This document shows, in pieces, positions 34,289 to 43,824 of a stretch of DNA of 64,000 bases (position 1 is its first letter; each line of letters starts with the position of its first letter). The position numbers and the translations under genes were made by a program. The notes below the pieces were generated by a model, which was given only the letters and a program-made list of their open reading frames with translations, did no database searches and was not told where the DNA came from. The stretch comes from Shouchella clausii (GTDB lineage Bacteria > Bacillota > Bacilli > Bacillales > Bacillaceae_D). The stretch is taken from positions 124,001 to 188,000 of the forward strand of contig NZ_BCXJ01000003.1 of assembly GCF_001598215.1 (NCBI RefSeq), written 5' to 3'.

Positions 34289-35221
34289 GTGACCAATAAA
34301 CCTCAAACAGAACTTGACTATGAGATGCTCCGTGAACATAAGCCTTCTCTCTGGGCTGAAATATGGAAAAAACGCACCCTCTATCTGTTTATCTCTCCTT
34401 TCTTTCTATTATTTGCGGTCTTTGGCGTTTTTCCAATCTTCTATTCGTTGTATTTGTCTTTCCACAGTTGGTCTGGTTTAGGCGATAAGACGTTTGTCGG
34501 CCTGTCCCAATTTCAATATTTGCTTGGCGATGCTGAGTTTTGGCAAGCTGTCGGCAACACATTTGCGATTTGGTTTCTCTCAAGCATTCCTATGTTGTTC
34601 TTTGCTTTAGTCATCGCTTTTTTACTCAATCTCCCTTCCCTTAAAGGGCGGAGCACCTACCAAACGATGTTCTTTATCACGAATGTCACCTCCATCGTTG
34701 CCGTAGCGATCATCTTTGAAACCATTTTCAGCAACCAATACGGTTTAATGAACTACTTGCTCTCTCTCATTGGCATCGCGCCTCTTGAATGGCTGAACTC
34801 AGGTTTCTTAGTGAAAGTTGTCATCGCCTCAATGGTTGTTTGGCGATTTGTCGGCTATAATGCGATCATTTATTTAGCTGGCTTGCAAAACATCCCGAAA
34901 ACCCTTTATGAAGCCGCGATAATTGATGGAGCCAATAAAACGCAAATTTTCTTTCGCATTACCATTCCTTTACTGCGCCCAATCATTTTGTTTACGGTCA
35001 TCATGACAACAATTGGCTCGATGCAAATTTTTACCGAGCCGCAAATATTACTAGGCAATTCCGGCGGCGTTGGCGGAGCTGGCATGACGATGACCCTCTA
35101 TATGTATAATGAAGGTTTTTTAAATAACCAATTTGGTTATGCTTCCGCGGTTTCATGGGCCATGTTTATCATCATCGCCTTGTTTTCGCTTATTAATTGG
35201 AAACTAGTCCAGAAAGCATAA
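34289..35221 (+). CDS. Sugar ABC transporter permease (MalF-like)
   Basis: A 310-residue permease with six membrane helices and the EAA loop YEAAIIDGANKTQIFFRITIPLL (residues about 208-230), which contacts the ATPase. The GTG at 34289 lies after AAGGAGGAATACACA and 13 bases beyond the binding-protein stop. A longer in-frame start inside the upstream gene has no ribosome site. It pairs with the next permease. Confidence 0.92.
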   Translation: MTNKPQTELDYEMLREHKPSLWAEIWKKRTLYLFISPFFLLFAVFGVFPIFYSLYLSFHSWSGLGDKTFVGLSQFQYLLGDAEFWQAVGNTFAIWFLSSIPMLFFALVIAFLLNLPSLKGRSTYQTMFFITNVTSIVAVAIIFETIFSNQYGLMNYLLSLIGIAPLEWLNSGFLVKVVIASMVVWRFVGYNAIIYLAGLQNIPKTLYEAAIIDGANKTQIFFRITIPLLRPIILFTVIMTTIGSMQIFTEPQILLGNSGGVGGAGMTMTLYMYNEGFLNNQFGYASAVSWAMFIIIALFSLINWKLVQKA

Positions 35222-35233
35222 GGAGGAAATCAG

Positions 35234-36064
35234 ATGGCATCCGATAAATTTCTTACGAAAGCATTGACCCATTTTGTCTTGCTCATTGGCGTCATTATCT
35301 CGATTTTCCCGTTTTACTGGCTAGTAGTCATGGCCACGAATACAACAAGCGATATTTTAAGATTTCCTCCAAAACTGACTTTCGGCAATGAACTGTTTAC
35401 AAATGTGAAGAATGTGCTGGCTTCGATTGACTTCTACCAAGCTTTTTTTAACACCTTATTTGTTTCAACCATCACGGTCATTGGCGTGTTATTCTTTTGT
35501 TCCCTTGCCGGATTTACATTCGCGAAATTTCGTTTTCCAGGAAAAAACATGCTGTTCACTGCTTTGCTGTTAACGATGATGATTCCTTCACAAATGAGCT
35601 TTGTCCCTTCTTTCCTGTTGATTGCCGAGTTTGGCTGGGTCGATTCGTACAAAGCGTTGATCATTCCCGGCCTCGCCAGTGCATTTGGAATCTTTTGGAT
35701 TCGCCAATTCTGTCAGGATGCTGTTCCTGACGAATTGCTCGAAGCAGGAAGATTGGATGGCTGTAACACGTTCCGTCTGTACTGGAATGTAGCGCTGCCC
35801 TCGCTCCGGCCAGCGCTCACCTTTCTCGGCATCTTTACATTCATCGGTGTGTGGAATGACTATTTATGGCCGCTCGTTACGATCAACTCACCAAGCCGTT
35901 ATACATTGCAAGTCATGCTCGCACAACTAAACGGGGTTTATGACACTGATTACGCGATCATCATGACAGGCACATTGATGGCGACATTGCCACTCATTAT
36001 CTTATTCATTATCTTCAGCAAGCAATTTATGAAAGGTGTCGCGGAAGGAGCTATAAAGGAGTAA
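35234..36064 (+). CDS. Sugar ABC transporter permease (MalG-like)
   Basis: A 276-residue permease with six helices and the EAA loop LLEAGRLDGCNTFRLYWNVALP (residues about 170-191), and the MalG-type ending GAIKE. ATG follows AAGGAGGAAATCAG, 12 bases after the previous gene. It forms the heterodimeric channel with the MalF-like subunit. The operon ends here with a strong terminator. Confidence 0.93.
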   Translation: MASDKFLTKALTHFVLLIGVIISIFPFYWLVVMATNTTSDILRFPPKLTFGNELFTNVKNVLASIDFYQAFFNTLFVSTITVIGVLFFCSLAGFTFAKFRFPGKNMLFTALLLTMMIPSQMSFVPSFLLIAEFGWVDSYKALIIPGLASAFGIFWIRQFCQDAVPDELLEAGRLDGCNTFRLYWNVALPSLRPALTFLGIFTFIGVWNDYLWPLVTINSPSRYTLQVMLAQLNGVYDTDYAIIMTGTLMATLPLIILFIIFSKQFMKGVAEGAIKE

Positions 36065-36097
36065 AATACGACGTATAATCGTGCAAAAAGGAAGAAA

Positions 36098-36143
36098 CAA
36101 CGGCTTTCCCTTCGCTATGGAAACAATGGGAAGGCCGTTTTTT
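36098..36143 (+). terminator. Terminator of the sugar ABC operon
   Basis: AACGGC-(T)-TTCCC pairs with GGGAA-GGCCGTT across a loop of about 17 bases and is followed by a T run. Confidence 0.8.
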
Positions 36144-36215
36144 GATAATTCAAAGGTGGAGATTGCGAGGGGAAGGGCAAATAGCGCTCTATTGACGACA
36201 ATCTCCTTTCATCTA

Positions 36216-36246
36216 AAGAAAAAGCTTCCCGTATAGGAAGTTTTTT
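36216..36246. terminator. Bidirectional terminator, gntP side
   Basis: CTTCC-CGTATA-GGAAG is flanked by an A run and by TTTTTT, so it works on either strand. It directly follows the gntP stop on the minus strand. Confidence 0.75.
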
Positions 36247-36250
36247 CAAC

Positions 36251-37618
36251 TTAAACGAACATATTCGCAATTAATAGCATAATAAGGGAGATAAACCAGG
36301 CAATCGTAGTCGGCACTGACCAGACAAGGATTTGTTCTTTCGCCTGTTTAATGCCAATTGTGCGGTTGACTACCCAGAATAAGCTATCATTAAAATAAGA
36401 AAAGAATAATGAGCCTAGAGCTGCTGCTTGTGCAGCAAGCACCATATTTACATCCATATCCGCTAAAATCGGCGCTGAAATCGAAGCGGCTGTAATCATG
36501 GCAACAGTACCGCTGCCTTGAATAAAGCGAACAAGTGTGGCGATAACGAAAGGAAGCAAAATTGCAGGAATCCCTGTATTCACTACTATTTCACCAATAT
36601 GTTCGCCTACGCCTGTCTGCCTTAAGACAAAGCCAAGTGCACCGCCTGCACCTGTGACAAGCAAGACAATTCCCGCTTGCTTAATCCCTTCTTCCATCCG
36701 TTCCAATGCTTCTGAGCGTTGGATATGGCCGAACAGGCCGTAAATAGCTAGAAGAACAGCGATACCTACTGCAATGACAGGCGAACCAAAAAAGGTGATA
36801 TAGTCGACAAATGGGCCTGATGCTTCCATTGCATTCAATGTTGTATTCATAAAAATCAGAACGATTGGCACCACAATAGGCAAAGACGAGCGCAGCAATG
36901 AAGGAAGTTCTTTTTGTTCTTTTTCTTCCAACCATTGTTCCACGTCTAGCTGTTTTTCCGGACGGATCCAATCCATTCCGTCCTCACTCGGAACCTGGTA
37001 AATCCGCTTGCCAAGCCACTTGGCGTAAATGACCATTGCAATGACCATTGGAATCGCAAACAACATACCGGAAATAATCATCCAACCGATGTCAATATCA
37101 AATATTCCCGCTACTCCGAGGGGACCTGGCGTCGGTGGGACAGCACTGTGAATGACAACTGCACCACCCGCAAGAGCAATAGCAAGGGCGACAATCGATT
37201 TCCCTGTTTTCTTTGACAACGCTTTCGCAAGTGGACTTAAAATAATAAAAGCAGAATCGACAAAGATCGGAATTGCAACGATATAGCCTGTAATCGCCAT
37301 TGCCCACTCTTCTTTGCGTTTTCCAAGAACCTTAACGACCGTGTAGGCAAGCCTTTCCGCTGCGCCTGATACTTCAAGAATCCGGCCCATCATTACGCCA
37401 AAACCAATCACGATCGCAATTGAACCAAGGGTGCTGCCAAATCCTTCCGTAATGGCGTTCACCACTTCTGGAGGCGCCATTCCGCCGACGAGCCCAGTAA
37501 TCGAAGCAGCAATAATTAAAGCCAAAAAGACATGAACTTTTGTTTTTACGACAAGAAAAATGAGCACAGCGATTGCCAGCACGAGGCCGACGATCATTTG
37601 TGTTTCGGATACTTCCAT
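36251..37618 (-). CDS. GntP-family acid-sugar permease
   Basis: A 455-residue GntP-type proton symporter with about twelve to fourteen helices. It has the family stretches GFGVMMGRILEVSGAAERLA, IFVDSAFIILSPLAKALS, VHSAVPPTPGPLGVAGIF and QGSGTVAMITAASISAP. GntP members carry gluconate and related sugar acids. It is the last gene of an operon with a DUF1537 kinase and a PdxA-like dehydrogenase, so the substrate is probably a four-carbon acid such as threonate or erythronate. A cre-like site precedes it. Confidence 0.9.
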   Translation of the reverse strand: MEVSETQMIVGLVLAIAVLIFLVVKTKVHVFLALIIAASITGLVGGMAPPEVVNAITEGFGSTLGSIAIVIGFGVMMGRILEVSGAAERLAYTVVKVLGKRKEEWAMAITGYIVAIPIFVDSAFIILSPLAKALSKKTGKSIVALAIALAGGAVVIHSAVPPTPGPLGVAGIFDIDIGWMIISGMLFAIPMVIAMVIYAKWLGKRIYQVPSEDGMDWIRPEKQLDVEQWLEEKEQKELPSLLRSSLPIVVPIVLIFMNTTLNAMEASGPFVDYITFFGSPVIAVGIAVLLAIYGLFGHIQRSEALERMEEGIKQAGIVLLVTGAGGALGFVLRQTGVGEHIGEIVVNTGIPAILLPFVIATLVRFIQGSGTVAMITAASISAPILADMDVNMVLAAQAAALGSLFFSYFNDSLFWVVNRTIGIKQAKEQILVWSVPTTIAWFISLIMLLIANMFV

Positions 37619-37635
37619 ATATGTTGCCTCCTTCT

Positions 37636-37649
37636 TGTAAGCGCTTAAT
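37636..37649. promoter_or_regulatory. Candidate cre site between pdxA2 and gntP
   Basis: TGTAAGCGCTTAAT matches the cre consensus at 12 of 14 positions and lies in the 72-base gap inside the operon. It could reduce permease expression specifically. Confidence 0.4.
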
Positions 37650-37690
37650 AATAAGATGAATAGCTGGGCTGCTCGTCGCAGCCCAGTCGG

Positions 37691-38686
37691 TTACGCCTGT
37701 TTAAAATGAGGCGCGTATTTAGCGGCAAGCTTAATGCTTTCTTCCATGCTGACTGAACTTGCAATTCCTTGACCAGCAATGTCAAATGCTGTGCCATGGT
37801 CGACAGATGTCCTCAGGAACGGAAGTCCATTTGTAATGGAAATCGTGCGATGGAAATCGGTCATCTTCGCGGCAATATGCCCTTGGTCATGGTAGAGGGA
37901 AAGCACGGCATCGTAACGTCCATTTAATGCTTGGAAAAAGACTGAGTCTGCAGGAACCGGACCGACAGCGTCTATCCCGTCTGCTTGAGCAAGCTCAATT
38001 CCTGGCTTGATTTCATCCACTTCTTCATAACCAAACAATCCATTTTCCCCACTATGAGGATTCAAGCCGGCTACAGCAAATTTGCGCTTTTCAACGCCAA
38101 GCTTTGCGAGCGCTGCATCACAACGAAGCAAATAGTCGTGGACACGTTCCTTTGTCATTTGCCCAATTGCATCTTTTAACGACAAGTGGCGCGTCAAAAA
38201 GAAAATGCGCATGTTGCGGACTTCAAACATCGTAAGCGGATCAGCGACATCGGCTAGGCCAGCAAGCATTTCAGTATGCCCGATGTATGGTACATTTGCT
38301 GCTTTAAGAGATTCTTTATTAATAGGCGCTGTTGCCATTGCTTGTACTTGGTTGGTTTTGCAAAGCTCAACCGCATGTTCAATATAAGCAAACGCTTGTG
38401 CACCGCATTCGGCGCTAACTTTCCCAAACTGATAATCATCGAGGTTTGGAAAATCAATGACATCGATTGTGCCATATTCGCCACGCGCTTCAGCTGGGGT
38501 GCTTACTTTATTAATCGTTAAGTCCGCTTTGACTACGGGCAACAGTTTTTCTAGCACTGCTGCATTGCCAATCACGACAGGCGTGCAAAGATCATAAATT
38601 TCGCTCTTATTCAGTGAACCAATTGTAATTTCAGGTCCAATTCCTGCTGGATCGCCCATTGTTACCGCAATAATTGGTTTTGACAT
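37691..38686 (-). CDS. pdxA2: 4-phosphothreonate 3-dehydrogenase (PdxA2 type)
   Basis: A 331-residue PdxA-family NAD-dependent dehydrogenase. Motifs include MGDPAGIGPEI at the start, TAPINKESL near 118, GHTEML, LYHDQGHIAAK and RTSVDHGTAFDIAG. PdxA proper acts in pyridoxal phosphate synthesis. The PdxA2 branch, next to DUF1537 kinases, oxidises 4-phospho-D-threonate or erythronate, and decarboxylation gives dihydroxyacetone phosphate. The neighbour kinase supports PdxA2. ATG at 38686 is preceded by AGGAGAGGGATAAC. Confidence 0.88.
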   Translation of the reverse strand: MSKPIIAVTMGDPAGIGPEITIGSLNKSEIYDLCTPVVIGNAAVLEKLLPVVKADLTINKVSTPAEARGEYGTIDVIDFPNLDDYQFGKVSAECGAQAFAYIEHAVELCKTNQVQAMATAPINKESLKAANVPYIGHTEMLAGLADVADPLTMFEVRNMRIFFLTRHLSLKDAIGQMTKERVHDYLLRCDAALAKLGVEKRKFAVAGLNPHSGENGLFGYEEVDEIKPGIELAQADGIDAVGPVPADSVFFQALNGRYDAVLSLYHDQGHIAAKMTDFHRTISITNGLPFLRTSVDHGTAFDIAGQGIASSVSMEESIKLAAKYAPHFKQA

Positions 38687-38704
38687 GTTATCCCTCTCCT
38701 TTGT

Positions 38705-39991
38705 TTACATGGCTTTTGTCTCAATAAATTTGACGCACTCGTAAATCGCTTTTTTATCGCCAATTAAGCCACCCTTTGTCACTACTGGCAAACCGTCAAA
38801 ATAACCGCCATCAAATGTGCCATATGCAGCAAGGGGCATGACTTCGTCTTTTAAAGCAATGCCATTCGCGCGCCCGAGCGCACAAACGGATGCCGTCACA
38901 TCACCGCCGCTTGTAAAACAGCCAGCAAACTGGACATGATCGCTTGTAAGCAATTTCCGACTAATCGTTGCCAGCCCATCGGTAATCCGTTTTGCAAGGG
39001 CATCACTGCTCTTTCCTTCTTCAACAGCTTTTGCCTTTAAATCGACTAATTCTTGGCCAGGCTTATGTGTTGTCACAATCAAGACGCGGTCTGTTTCAGC
39101 TTGCTTTAACGCAGCTTTTGTTGCTCGTTCCACTTCCTGTTTCCAAGAGCTGCTATAACTAGCAAGGGGCTCAGGGGTCACATACACTGGTGTTGAACCT
39201 GTTTTTTCAACCAGATACGCTAATTGTGTCCCTGTTAGACTTGTTGCACTGCCGACTGCCACTAAAATGTTTGCTTTTTTCGCATAGTCGCGGGACATCG
39301 CTCGAGCATAACTGGCTGTCAGCGGGCCAGGATCAGCACACAACACTGTTCGCCCACTAGACGCAAGTGCTTCGGCTACTTCATCAATCTGTTCATTGGT
39401 AATTGCATCAACAACGATGATCCGTGCGCCAGTTTGCAACTGGAGCGAAAGCTCATTTAAAAAAGACTCTTGCCCTTCCATGACCGCGCTTAGCCCGACA
39501 TAGCCCACTTGATGATGGGATTGGCCCCCAATTAGATCAGGGACATAAGACTTTTTAATTGGTGCTATTGGGTCTTTCGATACATATGTTTCCTGAAGGG
39601 GGATGCCATCTAGCAACAAATAGCCCCCTGCCATCGCTCGGCCTGAATCTGGAAAAGACGGCATGACAATACTTATGGCATCTTCCGCCATTCCTTTAAG
39701 CATCTCATCGATCTCTGCGCCAATATTGCCTCTTAATGTGCTGTCAATCCGTTTTGTAAAAATAGCAGCGCCCCAGTTATGCAACTGCTCCATTGCCCGG
39801 GCAATCCGCTGTTTAGCGACGCTTTCTTCAATGTAACGGCTATCAGTATCCATAATGACCGCATCGTAGAAACTGTTGGCAGGCAAAGTGGCACTATGGA
39901 CAATTGTTGTCGCTTGAAACCCTTGTCGAACCAGTTTCACGCCAGAAGCATTCGCCCCTGTTAAATCATCAGCAATAACGCCTATTTTCAT
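38705..39991 (-). CDS. dtnK: Four-carbon acid-sugar kinase (DUF1537; DtnK-like)
   Basis: A 428-residue DUF1537 kinase. The substrate half opens with IADDLTGANASGVKLVRQGF and contains TKRIDSTLRGNIGAEID (residues about 80-96). The nucleotide half has VAVGSATSLTGTQLAYL and the glycine motif CFTSGGDVTASVCALG near 360. DUF1537 proteins phosphorylate threonate, erythronate or related acids. Pairing with pdxA2 and gntP suggests D-threonate; erythronate or L-threonate use cannot be excluded. Confidence 0.87.
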   Translation of the reverse strand: MKIGVIADDLTGANASGVKLVRQGFQATTIVHSATLPANSFYDAVIMDTDSRYIEESVAKQRIARAMEQLHNWGAAIFTKRIDSTLRGNIGAEIDEMLKGMAEDAISIVMPSFPDSGRAMAGGYLLLDGIPLQETYVSKDPIAPIKKSYVPDLIGGQSHHQVGYVGLSAVMEGQESFLNELSLQLQTGARIIVVDAITNEQIDEVAEALASSGRTVLCADPGPLTASYARAMSRDYAKKANILVAVGSATSLTGTQLAYLVEKTGSTPVYVTPEPLASYSSSWKQEVERATKAALKQAETDRVLIVTTHKPGQELVDLKAKAVEEGKSSDALAKRITDGLATISRKLLTSDHVQFAGCFTSGGDVTASVCALGRANGIALKDEVMPLAAYGTFDGGYFDGLPVVTKGGLIGDKKAIYECVKFIETKAM

Positions 39992-40009
39992 TGTTCTCCC
40001 CCCGTTCGC

Positions 40010-40765
40010 CTACATCGGCGCCAACCGCATGTTCTCATGGCATGCTTCCATCTCGTGCCCTTGTATTCTCGAGTCGGTAATGATTCCTTCCAACTCATTC
40101 AAGCCACAAACACGGGCAAAAGAAGTTTCATCAAATTTTTTCGAATCGCATACAAGCCATGTTTTTGCTGCTGCTTCCATCATCAACTTTTTGATTTTCG
40201 CCTTTTCAAGTGTTGGCGCTGTGATTCCGGCCGATGCATGGACGGCATGGGCACCAAGCAAAAATAAATCAACATGAATATTGCGCAATAGCTCTTGGGC
40301 ATGGGGGCCGTGCAGCGCACCGAGTTCGTGCTGAACTTCCCCCCCGGTTATAATACAACGCGGCTTTGCATCAATCAGTTGTGCAGCTATTTTTATATCA
40401 TTGGTAATAATGGTTAAATCATTCCGGTCTTTCAATAACTTCACAATCTCGAGCGTGGTTGTCCCTGAGTCAATTAATACCGTTGACCCGTTTTCTACAA
40501 GTTGTGCCGCTTCCCGTGCGATTGCCTTTTTCGCCGCCAATTCTTTCGTTTCTTTATGGGCATAAGGCGTCTCCTTTACAAGTGCTTTTTGCAGCACGGC
40601 TCCGCCGTGAGTGCGAATAATTTGGTTTTCCGCCTCAAGTAAAGCCAAATCGCGCCTTACTGTCATGTGAGAAACATCGAGAGCCTTGGCCAATTCATCA
40701 ATATCTGCTTTTCCGGTGGCCGCCAACAACTTTTGAATATGCAAACGTCTTTCTTTAGGATTCAT
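40010..40765 (-). CDS. DeoR-family transcriptional regulator
   Basis: A 251-residue DeoR regulator. The N-terminal HTH reads RRLHIQKLLAATGKADIDELAKALDVSHMTVRRDLALLE. The effector domain has the usual phosphosugar-binding elements VLIDSGTTTLEIVKLL, ITNDIKIAAQL and LLGAHAVHASAGIT. It is the first gene of the acid-sugar operon and probably responds to a phosphorylated intermediate. GAACAA and TTGTTC arms upstream are a likely operator. Confidence 0.92.
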   Translation of the reverse strand: MNPKERRLHIQKLLAATGKADIDELAKALDVSHMTVRRDLALLEAENQIIRTHGGAVLQKALVKETPYAHKETKELAAKKAIAREAAQLVENGSTVLIDSGTTTLEIVKLLKDRNDLTIITNDIKIAAQLIDAKPRCIITGGEVQHELGALHGPHAQELLRNIHVDLFLLGAHAVHASAGITAPTLEKAKIKKLMMEAAAKTWLVCDSKKFDETSFARVCGLNELEGIITDSRIQGHEMEACHENMRLAPM

Positions 40766-40796
40766 GTTCTTTTTTCACACCCTATACTGTTAATTT

Positions 40797-40834
40797 AGAA
40801 CAAAAAATAGCGATTGTCAATCATAAATTGTTCT
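40797..40834. promoter_or_regulatory. Candidate DeoR operator
   Basis: AGAACAA (40797-40803) and TTGTTCT (40828-40834) form a 7-bp inverted repeat with centres 31 bases apart, 30-70 bases upstream of the DeoR start. The spacing puts both arms on the same helix face. The remaining gap to 41093 shows no gene and no convincing sporulation promoter. Confidence 0.45.
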
Positions 40835-41093
40835 CTTTTAACATAAATCAGCGTAAATTCTGCACATATCAAACATACTTATGGTTGTCTTCTCATTATA
40901 CCTGATCGTTTTTCACAAGTGTACTAACGAAAAATCACGAGAGTGAAAAGCCGGTTAACGAGTAAAGAAAGAGAGGAAATGATCAAACGGAGCCATAGAT
41001 TTGCATTTGATGCCAGAATAATGCGCATAGAAAGGAGTGGGATGCTACATACTACAACTATTCTCACTTCAGGCAGGAGGTGTCCCTCTTATC

Positions 41094-42608
41094 ATGAAAC
41101 AATCAGCACCGCCTCATGACTACTTAGCAAACAAGAAGCCTAGCTCTCATCTTGCTGATACGGTTGAATTTATTTTAACTACTACCGGACATAGCGAAGA
41201 TATACTCGTACGGCCTTTCTCGTTTGGGAGAAACCAAACGCTAAAAGCAGCTTTTCTTTATGTAGAGGGGCTTTGCAATGAAGAGGCCGTTGAAAAAATG
41301 ATAAGCAGAGCGAGATTTTTTGCTAAAAAGGAACCTGACGTGTTTGAAAGAGCACAACAGTATTTAGAAGAAGTAGGCCATACAGAAACACTCAATCGTT
41401 TCCGCCCGCTAATAGACAAGCTTTTCACCGGCTACGCAATCTGTGTAATCGATGGTTTTTCTACCCCTATCGCTGTCGCTGTTCCCCTTTATGCAGAACG
41501 GCCTGTATCAGAACCAATGACAGAAAAGGTGGTCCGCGGCTCACGGGAAGGGTTTGTTGAAAATGTACGCACGAATATCTCCCTATTACGAAGGCGAATA
41601 GGCGACGAACAGTTATGGATTGAGACAAAAACAATTGGCACGCGCACCAAAACGAAAATCATGATTGCCTATATGAATGATATTGTGGACAAAAACATGT
41701 TGCGTGAACTACATACAAGACTAGATCGCATTTATACCGATTCGGTGTTAGAAGACGGAAACATCGAGGAATTAATCCAAGACCAAACATACACGCCTTT
41801 TCCAACTGTGTACTCCACTGAGCGCCCTGATACAACGGCAGCTCATTTATTAGAAGGGAAAATTGCGATACTGAGTGATGGTTCGCCAATGGCTCTTATT
41901 GTCCCGGCATTATTTGTGCAATTTTTCCACAACGCTGAAGACCATACACAGCGTGCCGATATCGGGACACTTATTCGTCTGTTACGGTTCATGTGTATTT
42001 TTATCGCGATGTTGGCCCCCTCTTTTTATATTGCGATTACAACGTTCCACCAAGAGCTAATCCCTACAGGGCTGCTTGGCAATTTAGCTGCGCAACAGGA
42101 AGGCACGCCGTTTCCGACTTTTGTTGAAACATTAATGATGGAAGTCACATTTGAAATTCTCCGTGAAGCAGGGATTCGCATGCCGCAGCCAGTCGGCCAA
42201 GCCGTATCGATTGTCGGCGCAATCGTCATTGGCCAAGCAGCTGTGCAAGCGGGTATTGTCTCTGCAGCAGTTGTGATTGTTATCTCGATTACAGCAATTG
42301 CCAGTTTTGTGTTTCCATCTTACAGCATTGGCGTGCCAATCCGTATTTTGCGATTTGGGTTTATGGCTCTTGCTGCTTCTTTTGGCCTTTTAGGCATTTG
42401 CATTGGCTTTACTGCAGTGCTTTTACATTTGTCTACTTTAAAATCGTTTGGCATCCCTTATTTAAAAGGCCTGTCTCCCTTTGTATGGAAAGACCAAACC
42501 GATACAATCTTCCGTGCGCCTAAATGGTTGATGGATGAGCGGCCAGAAGCAACGACAAAGTCTAATCAAACGCGGCAACGCACGCCAAAGCCCAGCCCTA
42601 AAGATTGA
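41094..42608 (+). CDS. gerKA: Spore germinant receptor subunit A (GerKA/GerAA family)
   Basis: A 504-residue GerABKA protein. It has a soluble N-terminal domain of about 290 residues, several membrane helices, and the family core FPTFVETLMMEVTFEILREAGIRMPQ with VSIVGAIVIGQAAVQAGIVSAA. It sits in the spore inner membrane and acts with the B and C subunits to sense nutrients. The ATG at 41094 lies after GCAGGAGGTG (13 bases); a GTG 57 bases upstream is in frame but has a weaker context. The germinant is unknown. The letter K is a family label, not proven orthology. Confidence 0.9.
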   Translation: MKQSAPPHDYLANKKPSSHLADTVEFILTTTGHSEDILVRPFSFGRNQTLKAAFLYVEGLCNEEAVEKMISRARFFAKKEPDVFERAQQYLEEVGHTETLNRFRPLIDKLFTGYAICVIDGFSTPIAVAVPLYAERPVSEPMTEKVVRGSREGFVENVRTNISLLRRRIGDEQLWIETKTIGTRTKTKIMIAYMNDIVDKNMLRELHTRLDRIYTDSVLEDGNIEELIQDQTYTPFPTVYSTERPDTTAAHLLEGKIAILSDGSPMALIVPALFVQFFHNAEDHTQRADIGTLIRLLRFMCIFIAMLAPSFYIAITTFHQELIPTGLLGNLAAQQEGTPFPTFVETLMMEVTFEILREAGIRMPQPVGQAVSIVGAIVIGQAAVQAGIVSAAVVIVISITAIASFVFPSYSIGVPIRILRFGFMALAASFGLLGICIGFTAVLLHLSTLKSFGIPYLKGLSPFVWKDQTDTIFRAPKWLMDERPEATTKSNQTRQRTPKPSPKD

Positions 42609-42627
42609 GTGAACGGAGGAAACGGCT

Positions 42628-43824
42628 TTGCAAGCAAAAATACAAAAAACGATGATCATTGTCGTCTCCTTTTTTCTTTTAAGCGGTTGCTGGGACCGTT
42701 GGGAGCTGAATCAGCTTTCCTTAATTGTCGGCATAGCCGTTGATAAAGAAGGAGATGATTATGTGTTGACGATGCAGGCGATGAACCCTGCAGAAATTGC
42801 TTCGCAGGAAACTGGCAGAGGCTATGCACAAGGTATAGACGTCCGGGAAAAATCGAAAACAATTCATGAATCGTTACGGAAAATGATCCAAAAAAACCCA
42901 AGACGGTCATTTGTTTCCCAATTAAAAGTGTTGATTCTAAGTGAAGATGTTGCGAAAGACGGTCTAGACCATGTGTTGGATTTCTTTTATCGGGACCACG
43001 AAATGCGCTCTGATTTTTTTGTGTTAATTGCCAAGGATACGCCCGCTGAAAACATCTTAAATGTACTAACGCCATTAGAAAATTTATCTGCGCAAAGCCT
43101 TTTTGATTCGATTGAGTTTTCAGGCCGTTCTTATAGCAGTACAAAGAAATTGACAATGGATCGTCTGTTTTACGATATAAAGGCTGAGGGCATTGAGCCT
43201 TCAATTATGGGCGTAACGGTTTCCGGGGATTTACAGCAAGGGAGGACGAAGAAAAATGTGGAGCAAAACATGGCAGCTGCCTTTGTCGAAACCAATGGTT
43301 TAGCCATTTTTAAAGGCAGCAAAATGATTACTTGGCTTTCTCAACAAAACAGCAAAAACATTGAGTATTTAAACAGTGGAATCGAGAATAGCGTCAAAAG
43401 CTTTACTTGCCCTGGTGGCGGCAAAATAGCACTAGAAATCCATTCAATCGAACCAGCTCTAAAAATGGAGCTAATAGATGGGGCTCCTTCAGTGACATAC
43501 GACCTTTCACTTGAAGCCACCATTTCAGAAGTAGATTGCGTTGATTTAGACTTGTCTGTCACTTCTTCCTATGAACAGGTCGAAAAACAGGCGCAAACCG
43601 AGATGGAAACTAACATTCATGAAGCCATTGTCGCAACCCAACAAGCAGGTTCGGACATCCTTGGGATCGGACAGGAACTATACCGAAAGTTCCCTGATTA
43701 CTGGGAAGAAGTGCGGGATGATTGGTATGCAATCTACCAAGACCTCGATGTAAAAATGAACATTGACATCACCATTTCTGATAGTGGTAGTATTGTCAAT
43801 TCTTTTTCAAAAGGTGATCATTAA
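42628..43824 (+). CDS. gerKC: Spore germinant receptor lipoprotein subunit C (GerKC family)
   Basis: A 398-residue Ger(x)C lipoprotein. The signal ends in the lipobox LLSGCWDRWELNQLS (Cys about residue 21), and the CWD.RE-like motif after the lipid Cys is typical of the family. Three domains follow. It begins with TTG at 42628, 7 bases after GGAGG. Downstream of gerKA by 19 bases; its stop overlaps the small D-type gene as TAATG. Confidence 0.9.
   Translation: MQAKIQKTMIIVVSFFLLSGCWDRWELNQLSLIVGIAVDKEGDDYVLTMQAMNPAEIASQETGRGYAQGIDVREKSKTIHESLRKMIQKNPRRSFVSQLKVLILSEDVAKDGLDHVLDFFYRDHEMRSDFFVLIAKDTPAENILNVLTPLENLSAQSLFDSIEFSGRSYSSTKKLTMDRLFYDIKAEGIEPSIMGVTVSGDLQQGRTKKNVEQNMAAAFVETNGLAIFKGSKMITWLSQQNSKNIEYLNSGIENSVKSFTCPGGGKIALEIHSIEPALKMELIDGAPSVTYDLSLEATISEVDCVDLDLSVTSSYEQVEKQAQTEMETNIHEAIVATQQAGSDILGIGQELYRKFPDYWEEVRDDWYAIYQDLDVKMNIDITISDSGSIVNSFSKGDH

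Noticed and set aside
41037-41093. 19-residue N-terminal extension of GerKA from GTG
   Set aside because: Family members do not need it, and GCAGGAGGTG precedes the ATG at 41094; retained only as an alternative.
40940-41093. SigG-type sporulation promoter before gerKA
   Set aside because: GCATT...CATAGAA has roughly correct spacing but too many mismatches to the consensus to call.
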